Part shown: one piece after another, positions 1 to 8,177 of the stretch
How positions within the stretch are numbered: position 1 is the first letter of the stretch
Layout of the letters: each line of letters begins with the position of its first letter
Assembly: GCA_902175065.1 (NCBI GenBank)
Contig: CABIIJ010000073.1
Span: 1 to 58,696 of the forward strand
Source of the DNA: an uncultured Comamonas sp.
GTDB taxonomy: Bacteria > Pseudomonadota > Gammaproteobacteria > Burkholderiales > Burkholderiaceae_C
Length of the DNA stretch: 58,696 bases
Reading direction: 5' to 3'
Translations under genes and position numbers: made by a program
Notes under the pieces: model-generated
What the model was told of the DNA's origin: nothing
Database searches by the model: none
Seen by the model: the letters and a program-made list of their open reading frames with translations, nothing else

Positions 1-94
1 TGCGCGGCGCAGTCTTCCTGCGTGCGCTCTCCAAGAGTGGCTTGATGGTCTCGAATTGTTCGCGACTGATGTCGCTCGGATAGTTCTTTCTCAC
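1..94 (-). CDS. IS5-type transposase, N-terminal fragment cut by the window edge
   Basis: Reading leftward from a GTG at 94, the frame stays open to the window edge. It begins MRKNYPSDISREQF and continues ETIKPLLESARRKTAPR, which resembles the N-terminus of IS5-type (DUF4096-like) transposases that start MRKxYPSDI. Only 31 residues are visible, so the catalytic domain cannot be checked. A short inverted repeat (CCCCGAG at 96-102, CTCGGGG at 114-120) lies just upstream of the start and may belong to the element end. The neighbouring IS481 element inserted 42 bp upstream of this start. Family assignment rests on recall of the N-terminal motif. Confidence 0.6.
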   Translation of the reverse strand, partial: MRKNYPSDISREQFETIKPLLESARRKTAPR

Positions 95-135
95 GCCCCG
101 AGCTTCTCACATCCTCGGGGAGACTTTGAACAGGT

Positions 136-141
136 TCTAAG
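136..141. repeat. Target-site duplication, left copy (TCTAAG)
   Basis: Identical to 1144-1149 on the other side of the IS481 element. Read on the minus strand, this copy supplies the TAG stop codon of the transposase. Confidence 0.85.
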
Positions 142-1087
142 TGTTCAGTCCCGGCATTTGGTGGATCGGATTCATCTTGAATCGCGCGGGCTCAGATGTC
201 CACTGTTTGCAGATGAATTCGTAGGGCGTCAGGCCCTTGAGGGTCTTGAGCCTGCGGCCGAAGTTGTAGGCATCGATGAAGTTGGCAAGGTGCTGCCGCA
301 GCTGCGCGTGATCGTCATAGTGGAAGCGCTTGACTGTGGCCTCCTTAATGGTCCGGTTCATCCGCTCGACCTGCCCGTTGGTCCACGGATGCTTGACTTT
401 GGTCAGGCGATGTTCGATGCCATGTTCCTCGCAGACCCGGCCGAAGATGTGCTGGAAGGCGTACCGGTCTGAACGGCGGTTGGTGAACTGGATGCCGTTG
501 TCGGTAAGCACCGTATGGAGGGTGTACGGCACCGCCTCGATCACATTGCGCAGGAACTGCGCTGCAGTCATCTTGTCAGCGCAGGGATGGAGCTCAGTGA
601 GCGCGAACTTGGACGTCCTGTCGATGGCCACGAAGAGATAGAGCTTGCCCTCGGCTGTCTGCACCTCGGCGATGTCGACATGGAAGTAGCCGATGGGGTA
701 GCTCTTGAACCGCTTCTTGGCCGGCTTGTCGCCTTGCACCTCGGGAAGCCGCGAGATACCGTGGCGCTGTAGGCAGCGGTGCAGCGACGACCGTGTCAGT
801 CGCGGGATAGTCGACTGCAGCGCGTAGAGACAGTCATCCAGCGGCAGCAGGGTATGCCTACGAAAGGCGACGATCGCGGCCTCATCCTCAACGGATAAAA
901 CGGTGGAGCACGGCTGCCTCGGCCCTGTTGGCAGATCGGTGACCGAGGCCCGTTTCTTCCACTTCGCCACCGTTTTTTGATTGATGCCGTAGCGCGTAGA
1001 AAGCGCTCTCAGGCTCTCTTGACTATGTTGTATCGCTCGACGAATCGCCTCTGTCGTTGTGGCGCTCCTGTGCAGAACCTGGCCCAT
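137..1087 (-). CDS. IS481-family transposase
   Basis: A 316-residue DDE transposase. An N-terminal helix-turn-helix (about residues 10-50, including RYGINQKTVAKWKKR) precedes an rve integrase core. The catalytic triad is readable: D138 (FHVDIAE), D196 (LTDNG) and E241 (NGQVERMN). The start at 1087 (MGQVLHRSATTTEAI) is the usual one for this family; an in-frame ATG 15 bp upstream is less likely. The last two codons (ACT TAG) straddle and leave the element end, so the stop lies in the target duplication. The frame is intact and the enzyme is probably functional. Confidence 0.93.
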   Translation of the reverse strand: MGQVLHRSATTTEAIRRAIQHSQESLRALSTRYGINQKTVAKWKKRASVTDLPTGPRQPCSTVLSVEDEAAIVAFRRHTLLPLDDCLYALQSTIPRLTRSSLHRCLQRHGISRLPEVQGDKPAKKRFKSYPIGYFHVDIAEVQTAEGKLYLFVAIDRTSKFALTELHPCADKMTAAQFLRNVIEAVPYTLHTVLTDNGIQFTNRRSDRYAFQHIFGRVCEEHGIEHRLTKVKHPWTNGQVERMNRTIKEATVKRFHYDDHAQLRQHLANFIDAYNFGRRLKTLKGLTPYEFICKQWTSEPARFKMNPIHQMPGLNT

Positions 1088-1143
1088 AGTGCTTCCTTCC
1101 ATTCATGCGAAAAGATTGCACCATCAAAACTTGGGATCAAACA
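142..1143 (-). mobile_element. Complete IS481-family insertion sequence, 1002 bp
   Basis: The ends are imperfect inverted repeats of about 23 bp (142-164 and 1121-1143), both beginning TGTT, with 15 of 23 positions matching. The element is flanked by the direct repeat TCTAAG at 136-141 and 1144-1149, a 6-bp target-site duplication. It carries one transposase gene, intact apart from its stop codon, which lies in the flanking duplication. It landed just downstream of the isochorismatase-like gene (stop at 1153-1155) without breaking that gene. The conserved duplication suggests a fairly recent insertion. Confidence 0.9.
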
Positions 1144-1149
1144 TCTAAG
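1144..1149. repeat. Target-site duplication, right copy (TCTAAG)
   Basis: Matches 136-141 exactly and directly abuts the right inverted repeat of the IS481 element, which ends at 1143. Confidence 0.85.
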
Positions 1150-1152
1150 CCA

Positions 1153-1755
1153 TCACTTGATCAATTGGAGGATCTCGCGAAACTGCGGATGCTCGCAATC
1201 GCGCAGCCATTCGAACAGCACCATTTCCGTTGTCACCAACTCGGCCCCGGCGCCGGCCAGGCGGTCAAATGCGGCATCGCGATTGCGCTCGGTGCGGGAG
1301 CTGCAGGCATCGGTGACCACCCAGACATCCATTTCCTCGGTCAATAAATCCAGCGCCGTCTGCAATAAACACACATGGGTTTCGCAGCCTGCCACTACGA
1401 CCGTCGGGCGCTCAGGTTCCGCCTCCTGGGGCTTGCGCAAATGCTTGGGCAGACTGCGTGCATTGCCCGATGCCACCCGCACCGGGGGGCGCAAAGTGTT
1501 CAACAGCTCCGGCGTTGCCGCGCTGAAACTCATCTTGTGCAGTGTTTTGTCGGCCAGCGCCGCCAGCGCCGGGACGTTGCCGCCAAGCTTTAGCGGATTC
1601 TGCTCCGTGGCCCATACCGGCACCGCCAGCCAACGCGCGGCCTGGGCCAACTTCAAAGCGTTGGCCACGACCTGCTCGCCGTCGAGCATCGCCGGCATCA
1701 ATTTTTCCTGGTAATCGACCAGCACCAACTGGCATTCATCGACATCCAACAGCAT
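1153..1755 (-). CDS. Isochorismatase-like cysteine hydrolase
   Basis: 200 residues, one cysteine-hydrolase (isochorismatase-like) domain. The expected Asp-Lys-Cys triad is present: D14 in LVLVDYQEKLM, K74 in HKMSFSA, and C129 in AGCETHVCLL. The family hydrolyses amides or vinyl ethers such as isochorismate, nicotinamide or N-carbamoyl compounds. The YcaC-like DYQEK motif does not fix the substrate, and there is no isochorismate pathway nearby. A good GAAGGAG ribosome site lies 7 bp before the ATG. The gene runs away from the NlpC/P60 gene and probably has its own promoter in 1756-1893. Cytoplasmic, since no signal peptide is visible. Confidence 0.85.
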   Translation of the reverse strand: MLLDVDECQLVLVDYQEKLMPAMLDGEQVVANALKLAQAARWLAVPVWATEQNPLKLGGNVPALAALADKTLHKMSFSAATPELLNTLRPPVRVASGNARSLPKHLRKPQEAEPERPTVVVAGCETHVCLLQTALDLLTEEMDVWVVTDACSSRTERNRDAAFDRLAGAGAELVTTEMVLFEWLRDCEHPQFREILQLIK

Positions 1756-1893
1756 TGCGCATCTCCTTCAAACACCACATTCACAGCCCGCGCTCAAACC
1801 AGAGCAAAGAGGCACGGGGAAAGCGGGCATTCTTACCGCTTTTCTGGCATTCAAGGCCTGCGATTCGAAAAACAAACGTGGTACCCTTGCCGG

Positions 1894-2589
1894 ATGCCTT
1901 TTTTTCGATGCCTTTTTGCTCTGACGCTGTTTGCCAGCTGCGCCACCCAGGCACAAACCGCCCCGGTCGCTGAGAACGCCCCCCTGGTGCAGTCCTTCTC
2001 CTACGCGCTGGAAGACACCTTCGCCCCCATGACTGCGCCGTTGACGCTGGACCTGGATATCACTGCGGAGTCGTTCGCGGCCATGCCGGCAGGCACCAGC
2101 CCCAACGTGGCCGCCAAACACGACTGGCTGCCGGAAATCACCCATGCAGGCGAAGCCGTTGCCAGCCGCACCGGGCAGCTCATCAGCACGGCCATGGGGC
2201 TGATCGGCGCCCCCTACCGCCGTGGCGGCAGCAATGCCGCATCCGGTTTTGACTGCAGCGGCTTTGTGCGCAACGTCTACGCCCAGGCCCTGGGCCTGGT
2301 GCTGCCCCGCGTGGCCCGCGACCAGGCCAAAGCCACCACCAAGATCGAGAAAAACGAGTTGCGTCCCGGCGACCTGGTGTTCTTCAACACGATGCGCAAA
2401 ACATTCAGCCACGTCGGTATTTACCTCGGAGAAGGCAAGTTCATCCATTCCCCACGTTCTGGCGCCAGCGTGCGCATTGAAAGCATGGACACCCAATACT
2501 GGCGTGCCCGCTTCAATGGCGCCCGCCGTGTGGCTGCCGCCCCTGGCCTGACGGCTTCCGGACAGGCCAACTATTCCTTGGCACCTTGA
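1894..2589 (+). CDS. Secreted NlpC/P60 (C40) peptidoglycan endopeptidase
   Basis: 231 residues. A hydrophobic signal sequence (about 1-21, LFALTLFASCATQAQ) targets it to the periplasm; the Cys at 16 is not a convincing lipobox. After a linker of about 70 residues comes an NlpC/P60 domain (about 93-215) with catalytic C121 (FDCSGFV), H173 (FSHVGIYLG) and a third polar residue H185 (IHSPRSG). Members cut the gamma-D-Glu to meso-DAP bond in cell-wall peptides, so a role in wall turnover or growth is likely. It is followed directly by an intrinsic terminator, so it looks like a single-gene unit. Confidence 0.9.
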   Translation: MPFFRCLFALTLFASCATQAQTAPVAENAPLVQSFSYALEDTFAPMTAPLTLDLDITAESFAAMPAGTSPNVAAKHDWLPEITHAGEAVASRTGQLISTAMGLIGAPYRRGGSNAASGFDCSGFVRNVYAQALGLVLPRVARDQAKATTKIEKNELRPGDLVFFNTMRKTFSHVGIYLGEGKFIHSPRSGASVRIESMDTQYWRARFNGARRVAAAPGLTASGQANYSLAP

Positions 2590-2607
2590 AATAATTTTCC
2601 TCCCCGA

Positions 2608-2634
2608 AGCCTGCTTTGCCGAAGCAGGCTTTTT
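2608..2634 (+). terminator. Intrinsic terminator after the NlpC/P60 gene
   Basis: Perfect 9-bp stem AGCCTGCTT / AAGCAGGCT with a 5-nt loop, followed by a T run. It lies between the peptidase stop (2589) and the next start (2653). Confidence 0.85.
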
Positions 2635-2652
2635 GCATTGGGCTTGATCACC

Positions 2653-2934
2653 ATGACCACTCCTGCCGAAAAAGACTCCTCGAAAATCAATGTCGTACGC
2701 TGGGCCATTGGTCTGCCCGTTGGTTTCTTTGCCCTCCTGATGCTGGTCAGCAAGATTCTGTTTACCGCCTCGCCCGACACCGAAGCGCAGTGGGTGGAGC
2801 GCGAAACCATCCGCCAGTGCTGGAAAGAGTTGAAACGCAAGCCCGATGACGACAAGCCGCTGCACTTCAAGGGCAAGGAAGACTGCGAACGGCTGGAGTT
2901 CGATTTCAAGGCCCGCTGGAACACCAATCCATGA
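2653..2934 (+). CDS. Small single-pass membrane protein of unknown function
   Basis: 93 residues (MTTPAEKDSSKINVV...). One transmembrane helix is clear at about residues 16-38 (WAIGLPVGFFALLMLVSKIL). It is followed by a charged tail rich in Lys, Asp and Glu with two Cys. I chose the ATG at 2653 over an upstream in-frame TTG at 2638 that sits on the terminator hairpin. The stop overlaps the dusA start by 4 bp (ATGA), which indicates translational coupling. I do not recognise the family. Confidence 0.7.
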   Translation: MTTPAEKDSSKINVVRWAIGLPVGFFALLMLVSKILFTASPDTEAQWVERETIRQCWKELKRKPDDDKPLHFKGKEDCERLEFDFKARWNTNP

Positions 2935-3920
2935 CCGCCGCCGCATCGCACTCGCCCTGGCGCATGTCCGTGGCCCCGATGCTCGACTGGACCGATCGCC
3001 ATTGCCGCCATCTGCACCGCCTGCTCTCGCGCCGGGCGCTGCTGTATACCGAGATGGTGACGACCGGGGCGCTGCTGCATGGCGACGTGGCGCGGCATTT
3101 GCGTTTCAACGTGGAGGAGCACCCGGTCGCCTTGCAACTGGGCGGCAGCGAACCGGCCGATCTGGCCCGCGCAGCGCGGCTGGGGCAGGACTGGGGGTAT
3201 GACGAGATCAACCTGAACTGCGGCTGCCCCAGCGAACGCGTGCAGCGCGGCGCTTTCGGTGCCTGCCTGATGCGCGAGCCGGCGCTGGTGGCCGACGGCG
3301 TCAAGGCCATGCGCGATGCGGTGGACATTCCCGTCACCGTCAAGCACCGCATCGGCATCGACCGGGAAGAAAGCTACGCCTTTGTGCGCGACTTCGTCGG
3401 CACGGTGGCCGAGGCGGGCTGCCGCGTGTTCATCGTTCATGCCCGCAATGCCTGGCTCAAGGGCCTGTCGCCCAAGGAGAACCGCGACATTCCACCGCTG
3501 CGCTATGGCGTGGTAGCCCAGCTCAAACAGGATTTTCCGCAGCTGACGATTGCCATCAACGGCGGCATCAGGGACAGCGCTGCCGTGGCCGGGCAGCTGG
3601 CCCAGGTCGATGGCGTCATGGTGGGGCGCGAGGCCTACCACAACCCCTGGTGGCTGACGCAGTGGGATGCGCAGTTCTTCGGCGCGGCGCCGTCGACCCT
3701 GACCCACCAGGAGGTAGAGGCGCAGATGGTCGCCTACATGCAGCGCGAGGCTGCCGAGCACGGCACGCACTGGTACGCCATTGCACGGCACATGCTGGGC
3801 CTGCGCCACGGCCTGCCCGGTGCCCGCCATTGGCGCCAGACCTGGAGCAATCATCGTTTGAAAGACTTTTCTGCGCAGGAAGTTTCGCAAATCGCCAACA
3901 CTCGGCCTGCTGCAAGTTGA
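2931..3920 (+). CDS. dusA: tRNA-dihydrouridine(20/20a) synthase DusA
   Basis: 329 residues, FMN-dependent TIM barrel that reduces uridine in the tRNA D-loop using NADPH. The family signature NLNCGCPSERVQRGAFGACLM is at about residues 94-114, with the catalytic Cys at C99. The N-terminal PMLDWTDRHCR and the GREAYHNPW motif near residue 230 point to DusA rather than DusB or DusC. Length fits the family. It overlaps the upstream small membrane protein by 4 bp. The TGA stop is immediately followed by TAGC and an AT-rich stretch (3915-3960) that resembles a degraded copy of the dispersed AT-rich palindrome. Confidence 0.93.
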   Translation: MTAAASHSPWRMSVAPMLDWTDRHCRHLHRLLSRRALLYTEMVTTGALLHGDVARHLRFNVEEHPVALQLGGSEPADLARAARLGQDWGYDEINLNCGCPSERVQRGAFGACLMREPALVADGVKAMRDAVDIPVTVKHRIGIDREESYAFVRDFVGTVAEAGCRVFIVHARNAWLKGLSPKENRDIPPLRYGVVAQLKQDFPQLTIAINGGIRDSAAVAGQLAQVDGVMVGREAYHNPWWLTQWDAQFFGAAPSTLTHQEVEAQMVAYMQREAAEHGTHWYAIARHMLGLRHGLPGARHWRQTWSNHRLKDFSAQEVSQIANTRPAAS

Positions 3921-3995
3921 TAGCAAAAAATCTTTTGTATACCAGGATTTTTCAAGATTTTCTAAAAAATCAACCGTCAAGAAAAGTGATACCCC

Positions 3996-4025
3996 TTGCC
4001 AGGGAAAAGTCGCTCTTGCTATATT
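3996..4025 (+). promoter_or_regulatory. Candidate sigma70-type promoter of phaZ
   Basis: TTGCCA (3996-4001) and TATATT (4020-4025) are separated by 18 bp and lie 29 bp before the phaZ start. Inferred from sequence only; no transcript data. Confidence 0.4.
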
Positions 4026-4038
4026 TGCTGCACCGCAA
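4025..4038 (+). promoter_or_regulatory. Inverted repeat TTGC-N6-GCAA before phaZ, possible PhaR-type operator
   Basis: TTGCTGCACCGCAA is an interrupted palindrome at the downstream edge of the candidate -10 box. PhaR-type PHB regulators bind TGCA-rich palindromes in granule genes, so this could tie phaZ to PHB status. That link is inferred. Confidence 0.3.
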
Positions 4039-4053
4039 CATTTTTTCAAATTC

Positions 4054-5595
4054 ATGCTGTACCACATCTACGAAGCACAACGCGCCCTCCTTGAGCCGTT
4101 TGCAGATTTTGCGCAAGCCACGGCCAAGCTTTACAGCAACCCCCTGACCCCTCTGTCCAAGTCGGCCATCACGCAGCGCACCGTGGCGGCATTCGACCTG
4201 TTTTACCGCCTGGCCAAGGATTACGAGAAACCCCAGTTCGGCATTACCGCCGTGCAGGTCAACGGCGTGGACGTGACCATCCGCGAGCGCGTGGAAATCG
4301 ACAAGCCGTTCTGCGAACTGCGCCGCTTCAAGCGCTTTTCCGACCACCCCGCCACGCTGGACACCCTGCTGACCCAGCCTGCCGTGCTGATCGTGGCCCC
4401 GCTGTCCGGTCACTACGCCACCTTGCTGCGCGATACCGTGCGCAGCATGTTGGGCGACCACAAGGTCTATATCACCGACTGGAAAAACGCCCGCATGATT
4501 CCCCAGTCCGAAGGGGAATTCCACCTGGACGACTACATCAACTACGTGCAGGAATTCATCCGCCACCTGCAGGCGCGGTATGGCAACTGCCACGTCATCA
4601 GCGTGTGCCAGCCTACCGTGCCGGTACTGGCTGCCGTCTCGCTGATGGCCAGCCGGGGTGAAACCACGCCGCTGACCATGACCATGATGGGCGGGCCGAT
4701 CGACGCCCAACGCTCGCCCACGTCGGTGAACAACCTGGCCATGCAGCGCAGCTTCGAGTGGTTCGAGAACAACGTCATCCACCGCGTGCCGGACAACTAT
4801 CCCGGCGCAGGCCGCAGGGTCTACCCGGGCTTCCTGCAGCACACCGGCTTCGTGGCCATGAACCCGGACCGGCACACCAGCAGCCACTACGACTATTTCA
4901 AGAGCCTGACGCGCGGCGACGAGGCCAGTGCCGAGCAGCACCGCAAGTTCTACGACGAATACAACGCCGTGCTCGACCTGGATGCGCCCTACTACCTGCA
5001 GACCATCCGGGTGGTCTTCCAGGATTTCAGTCTGGTGCGCGGCACCTGGGACATCCGCAGCCCCGAGGGGCAACTGGAGCGCGTGCGCCCGCAGGACATC
5101 CGCACCACCGCCCTGCTCACCATCGAGGGCGAGCTGGACGACATCTCCGGCCTGGGCCAGACCCAGGCCGCCCATGACCTGTGCGCCAACATCGCCCAGG
5201 ACGCCCGCCAGCACCTGGAAATCGCCGGTGCCGGTCACTACGGCATCTTCAGCGGCAGCCGCTGGCGCAACGTGGTCTATCCGCAGGTGCGGGACTTCGT
5301 CCTGCGCCACCACCAGGCCGCCGCTGCGCAGCCCGCAGCGCATGTGGAAACTGCCAAGACGGCCAATGATGAAAATAAAGTAGCACCTTCCACTGGTGAA
5401 CAAAAGGTTTCAGAGAACAATCAAGCTGAAATCAATCTGCAATCTGCGGAACAAGCTACAGAAATTGCAAAATCTGCGGCAGTGCCTGCTGCTCCGGCTA
5501 CGCCAGCGGCAGCGGCTGCGCCCGCCGCCAAGCCCGCACCGGCCCGGCCCGCAGCGCCTTCACGCAAGGACAAAGGGCGCAACGCCAAGCGCTAA
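4054..5595 (+). CDS. phaZ: Intracellular poly(3-hydroxybutyrate) depolymerase PhaZ with an extended tail
   Basis: 513 residues, alpha/beta-hydrolase of the PhaZa1 (Ralstonia) type that degrades amorphous PHB granules in the cytoplasm. The nucleophile is a cysteine, C185 in VCQPTVP, where lipases have Ser. The start [15 protein letters not shown] is typical. The family is usually about 400-420 residues. Here an Ala/Pro-rich tail of about 95 residues follows the catalytic domain, ending in a basic stretch. Within the tail, residues about 442-469 are encoded by DNA (5379-5460) that resembles the AT-rich dispersed palindrome in both arms. A role for the basic Ala/Pro tail in DNA or granule binding is speculation. 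Confidence 0.92.
   Translation: MLYHIYEAQRALLEPFADFAQATAKLYSNPLTPLSKSAITQRTVAAFDLFYRLAKDYEKPQFGITAVQVNGVDVTIRERVEIDKPFCELRRFKRFSDHPATLDTLLTQPAVLIVAPLSGHYATLLRDTVRSMLGDHKVYITDWKNARMIPQSEGEFHLDDYINYVQEFIRHLQARYGNCHVISVCQPTVPVLAAVSLMASRGETTPLTMTMMGGPIDAQRSPTSVNNLAMQRSFEWFENNVIHRVPDNYPGAGRRVYPGFLQHTGFVAMNPDRHTSSHYDYFKSLTRGDEASAEQHRKFYDEYNAVLDLDAPYYLQTIRVVFQDFSLVRGTWDIRSPEGQLERVRPQDIRTTALLTIEGELDDISGLGQTQAAHDLCANIAQDARQHLEIAGAGHYGIFSGSRWRNVVYPQVRDFVLRHHQAAAAQPAAHVETAKTANDENKVAPSTGEQKVSENNQAEINLQSAEQATEIAKSAAVPAAPATPAAAAAPAAKPAPARPAAPSRKDKGRNAKR
5379..5460. repeat. AT-rich palindromic repeat, degenerate copy read in frame inside phaZ
   Basis: Left arm GTAGCACCTTCCACTGGTGA followed by ACAAAAGGTTTCAGAG resembles the intergenic repeat at 21435. 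The right arm, reverse complemented, begins TGTAGCTTGTTCCGCAGAT and ends in GATTTCAGCTTG. Both arms align with the repeat's two halves, yet the phaZ frame is open through it. Confidence 0.55.
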
Positions 5596-5606
5596 ACTAC
5601 GGCGCT

Positions 5607-6248
5607 ATGCCCGAGTCCTCCGCACCAAAGCCAGCCCTGGCCGGGCTGGCTTTTCTCATTGACCAAACGCTGCCGCAAACCCAGTGCACACGCTGCGGCT
5701 ATCCCGATTGCGCCGCCTACGCCCAGGCGATTGCAGCGGGGGAGGCGGCCATCAACCAATGCCCCCCCGGCGGGCAGGAAGGCGTGCAGCGCCTGGCCGC
5801 CCTCACCGGCCAGCCGGTACAGCCGCTCAACCCGCACTTCGGCATCGAAGGGCCGCTGACCGTGGCCCGCATCGACGAGGACTGGTGCATTGGCTGCACG
5901 CTGTGCATCAAGGCCTGTCCGGTCGATGCCATCCTGGGCGCGAACAAATACATGCACACCGTGATGGCCGCGCACTGCACGGGCTGCGAGCTGTGCATTC
6001 CCGTCTGTCCGGTCGATTGCATTCAACTGGACGTGGTCACCCCCGGGGCCAGCGGCTGGCAGGCCTGGAGCGAGGCGCAGGCCATGCAGGCCCGCCAGCG
6101 CTACGCCCGGCACCAGGCGCGGCAGGCACCACCGCCGGCTGCGCCACAGGCAGCCCTGCCCGCGCAGGCCGAACAGGCCAGCGCCAAGGCATCGGCCATT
6201 GCCAGCGCCCTGGCCAAGGCGCGGGCGCTGCGCACGCCGCCGGTGTAG
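5607..6248 (+). CDS. RnfB-like ferredoxin with three [4Fe-4S] sites (orphan)
   Basis: 213 residues. The N-terminal 4Fe-4S domain has C27, C30, C35 and C52 (CTRCGYPDC...QCPPGG). Two bacterial ferredoxin motifs follow: C94-C97-C100-C104 ([12 protein letters not shown]) and C124-C127-C130-C134 ([12 protein letters not shown]). This is the RnfB/RsxB arrangement without its usual N-terminal membrane helix. An Ala/Gln-rich tail of about 60 residues follows. No other rnf/rsx subunits are nearby, so it is probably a soluble electron carrier, as in many Burkholderiales. It starts 11 bp after phaZ and may share its transcript. It converges on the chemoreceptor gene. Confidence 0.85.
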   Translation: MPESSAPKPALAGLAFLIDQTLPQTQCTRCGYPDCAAYAQAIAAGEAAINQCPPGGQEGVQRLAALTGQPVQPLNPHFGIEGPLTVARIDEDWCIGCTLCIKACPVDAILGANKYMHTVMAAHCTGCELCIPVCPVDCIQLDVVTPGASGWQAWSEAQAMQARQRYARHQARQAPPPAAPQAALPAQAEQASAKASAIASALAKARALRTPPV

Positions 6249-6282
6249 CGGCCGGGGCGCCTCTCTCCGGACTTCCCCTCGA

Positions 6283-7782
6283 TCAGCCCGCAAATTGCTT
6301 GTAGACGCCGCAGCCCAGGTAGCCGTCGTCCAGCTTGCGCACGTAGGACATCTTGGCCTGCACCTTGCCAGATGCGGGGTTGGTGAAGTCGTACTCCACC
6401 CAGCCGGGCGCATGCTCCGCCTGGGCCACGATGGCCCGCAGCAGGCCAGGGCCGTCGACGCCGGGCACGTCGTTCACGCTGGTGCCGACTTTGGCCGGAT
6501 TGCCTGCAAAGACCACGTAGTTGCCCAGGGCATCGAGGACAAAAACATACATATCCTTGCTGAACAGCCCTTGCTGCGGGTCGGAAAGCATCTTCCAGAA
6601 CTGCGGCCCGCCCGCATGACTGCGGCGCAGATCCGCCGCCCGCTGCACCAGTTGCATGGCCTCCTGCGGCTTGCCTTGCTGGAGGATGAAGCCATCGACC
6701 GCCTGCCCCAGCGTGCCCGCGCGGGCCTCCAGGCTTTGCGCCTGCTGCACCACGGCACGCACCATGTGCGCGTTGTCCTGGGTGAGCTGGTCGATCTGGT
6801 GGATGGCCTGGCTGATCTGCGTCAGCCCGTGCCCCTGCTCGCTGGTCGATTGGGCGATGGCCTGCACATGCCCGGCCACGTCGTGAATGCCCTGGGCCAC
6901 CTTGCGCATGTCCTGCCCGGCCTGCCGGATGAGCTGGGTGCTGCCGCTGACCTGGCGCACCGATTCCTCGATCAACCCGCGGATTTCCCGGGCAGCGTCG
7001 GAAGAACGCTGGGCCAGGGTGCGCACTTCCGAAGCCACCACGGCAAAACCCCGGCCCTGCTCCCCGGCACGGGCCGCCTCGACCGCAGCGTTGAGCGCCA
7101 GGATGTTGGTCTGAAACGCAATGCCGTCGATCACCCCGATGATCTCGGACATGCGGCTGGCATTGCGCTCGATCGACTCGACGGAGCCAACCGCCTTGTC
7201 CATCACCGCCACCCCGGCATCCATGCTGGTGCGTACCTGCTGCGTCTGCTGCTCGGCCGCAGTCGCGGCCTGGGAATTGTTCTGCACCACCGCCGTGATC
7301 TGCTCGACGCTGGAGACGGTCTGCACCACGTTGCTGGCTTGCTGGTCGGTGCGCTCGGCCAGCAGTTCGTTGTCGCGCAACAGTGACGCGCCGGTGTACG
7401 ACACCAGCGCGGCATTGCTCTGGATATCGGCCACCATGCTGGACAGGGCCACCACCATCCTGTCCAGCAACTGGGCAATCTGGGCCAGTTCATCCCGGCC
7501 CTCAGGCTCGACACGTGCGGTCAGGTCGCCTGCCGTGGTTTTCTCCATCGCCAGGGCCAGCTGGCGCAACTGTCTGGCCAGACTGCATTGCAATGCCCAT
7601 AAAAAGTAAAGAAACACCACCGCAGCCGCCAGCGCAACCAGCATTGCCTGCCCCGCCTCCAAAGCATTGGCTGCCCAGCAAACCGCCGCGATGCTGCCGA
7701 CGCCTAAAACACTGACCAAGGCAAACTTCCCTTTCAACCCCAATCGCTTCAACATCCACATGGCTGGCGCCGTCACAAGCAC
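6283..7782 (-). CDS. Methyl-accepting chemotaxis protein with a C-terminal Cache domain
   Basis: 499 residues from a GTG start (7782) preceded by AAGGAG 8 bp upstream. Two N-terminal membrane helices (about 21-40 and 46-64) are joined by a loop of only a few residues, so there is no periplasmic sensor. A HAMP-like region (about 65-115) precedes the MCP signalling coiled coil, whose hairpin tip is EIIGVIDGIAFQTNILALNA followed by AVEAARAGEQGRGFAVVA. The last 115 residues resemble a single Cache domain (DMYVFVLDALGNYVVFAGNP, then WVEYDFTNPASGK and LGCGVYK). Cache domains are normally periplasmic and N-terminal, so here the ligand is probably sensed in the cytoplasm. No che genes are nearby. Confidence 0.9.
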   Translation of the reverse strand: MLVTAPAMWMLKRLGLKGKFALVSVLGVGSIAAVCWAANALEAGQAMLVALAAAVVFLYFLWALQCSLARQLRQLALAMEKTTAGDLTARVEPEGRDELAQIAQLLDRMVVALSSMVADIQSNAALVSYTGASLLRDNELLAERTDQQASNVVQTVSSVEQITAVVQNNSQAATAAEQQTQQVRTSMDAGVAVMDKAVGSVESIERNASRMSEIIGVIDGIAFQTNILALNAAVEAARAGEQGRGFAVVASEVRTLAQRSSDAAREIRGLIEESVRQVSGSTQLIRQAGQDMRKVAQGIHDVAGHVQAIAQSTSEQGHGLTQISQAIHQIDQLTQDNAHMVRAVVQQAQSLEARAGTLGQAVDGFILQQGKPQEAMQLVQRAADLRRSHAGGPQFWKMLSDPQQGLFSKDMYVFVLDALGNYVVFAGNPAKVGTSVNDVPGVDGPGLLRAIVAQAEHAPGWVEYDFTNPASGKVQAKMSYVRKLDDGYLGCGVYKQFAG

Positions 7783-7983
7783 TGTCTGAACTCCTTCTCA
7801 GGCGAAAAATACCTGAACACTGGCAACACTTTATTACAAGAAGTTCTTTAGGGGCACCTAGTGATTCCAACCATAAAGAAAGCCTGGAAGTGTCAGTGCA
7901 GCGTCAGAAAATTTTGCATACCGCCTCGGAATCCGGATGCAATCCCCAAAAGCCCGCGGACATCCCGCACAATCGCCGCCTTG

Positions 7984-8144
7984 GGATGCTCTGCACGAAT
8001 CGAGCGGTAAGCCTGCGCTGCGGATCGGGATGGGATGCAAGGCGCAAACCGCAGGGATAGCCGCAGCTATCGCGAGGATTTGCAACGCCGCAGACCGCCC
8101 GAGGCCGCAGATGCAGGCGGCGCGGCGATTTGTGCAGAGGATCC
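7984..8144 (+). repeat. MITE-like repeat, copy A (161 bp)
   Basis: Terminal inverted repeats GGATGCTCTGCACGAATCG (7984-8002) and, reverse complemented, GGATCCTCTGCACAAATCG (8126-8144). The interior is nearly identical to copy B at 21275-21423, in inverted orientation, except for a 12-bp tandem duplication near 8055-8078. CTTG flanks both ends (7980-7983, 8145-8148), a possible short target duplication. It sits in the 395-bp gap (7783-8177) between the divergent chemoreceptor and pilU genes. The rest of that gap shows no gene. Confidence 0.8.
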
Positions 8145-8177
8145 CTTGCCCCCTGCTTCAATTCATAAGAGGTATGT

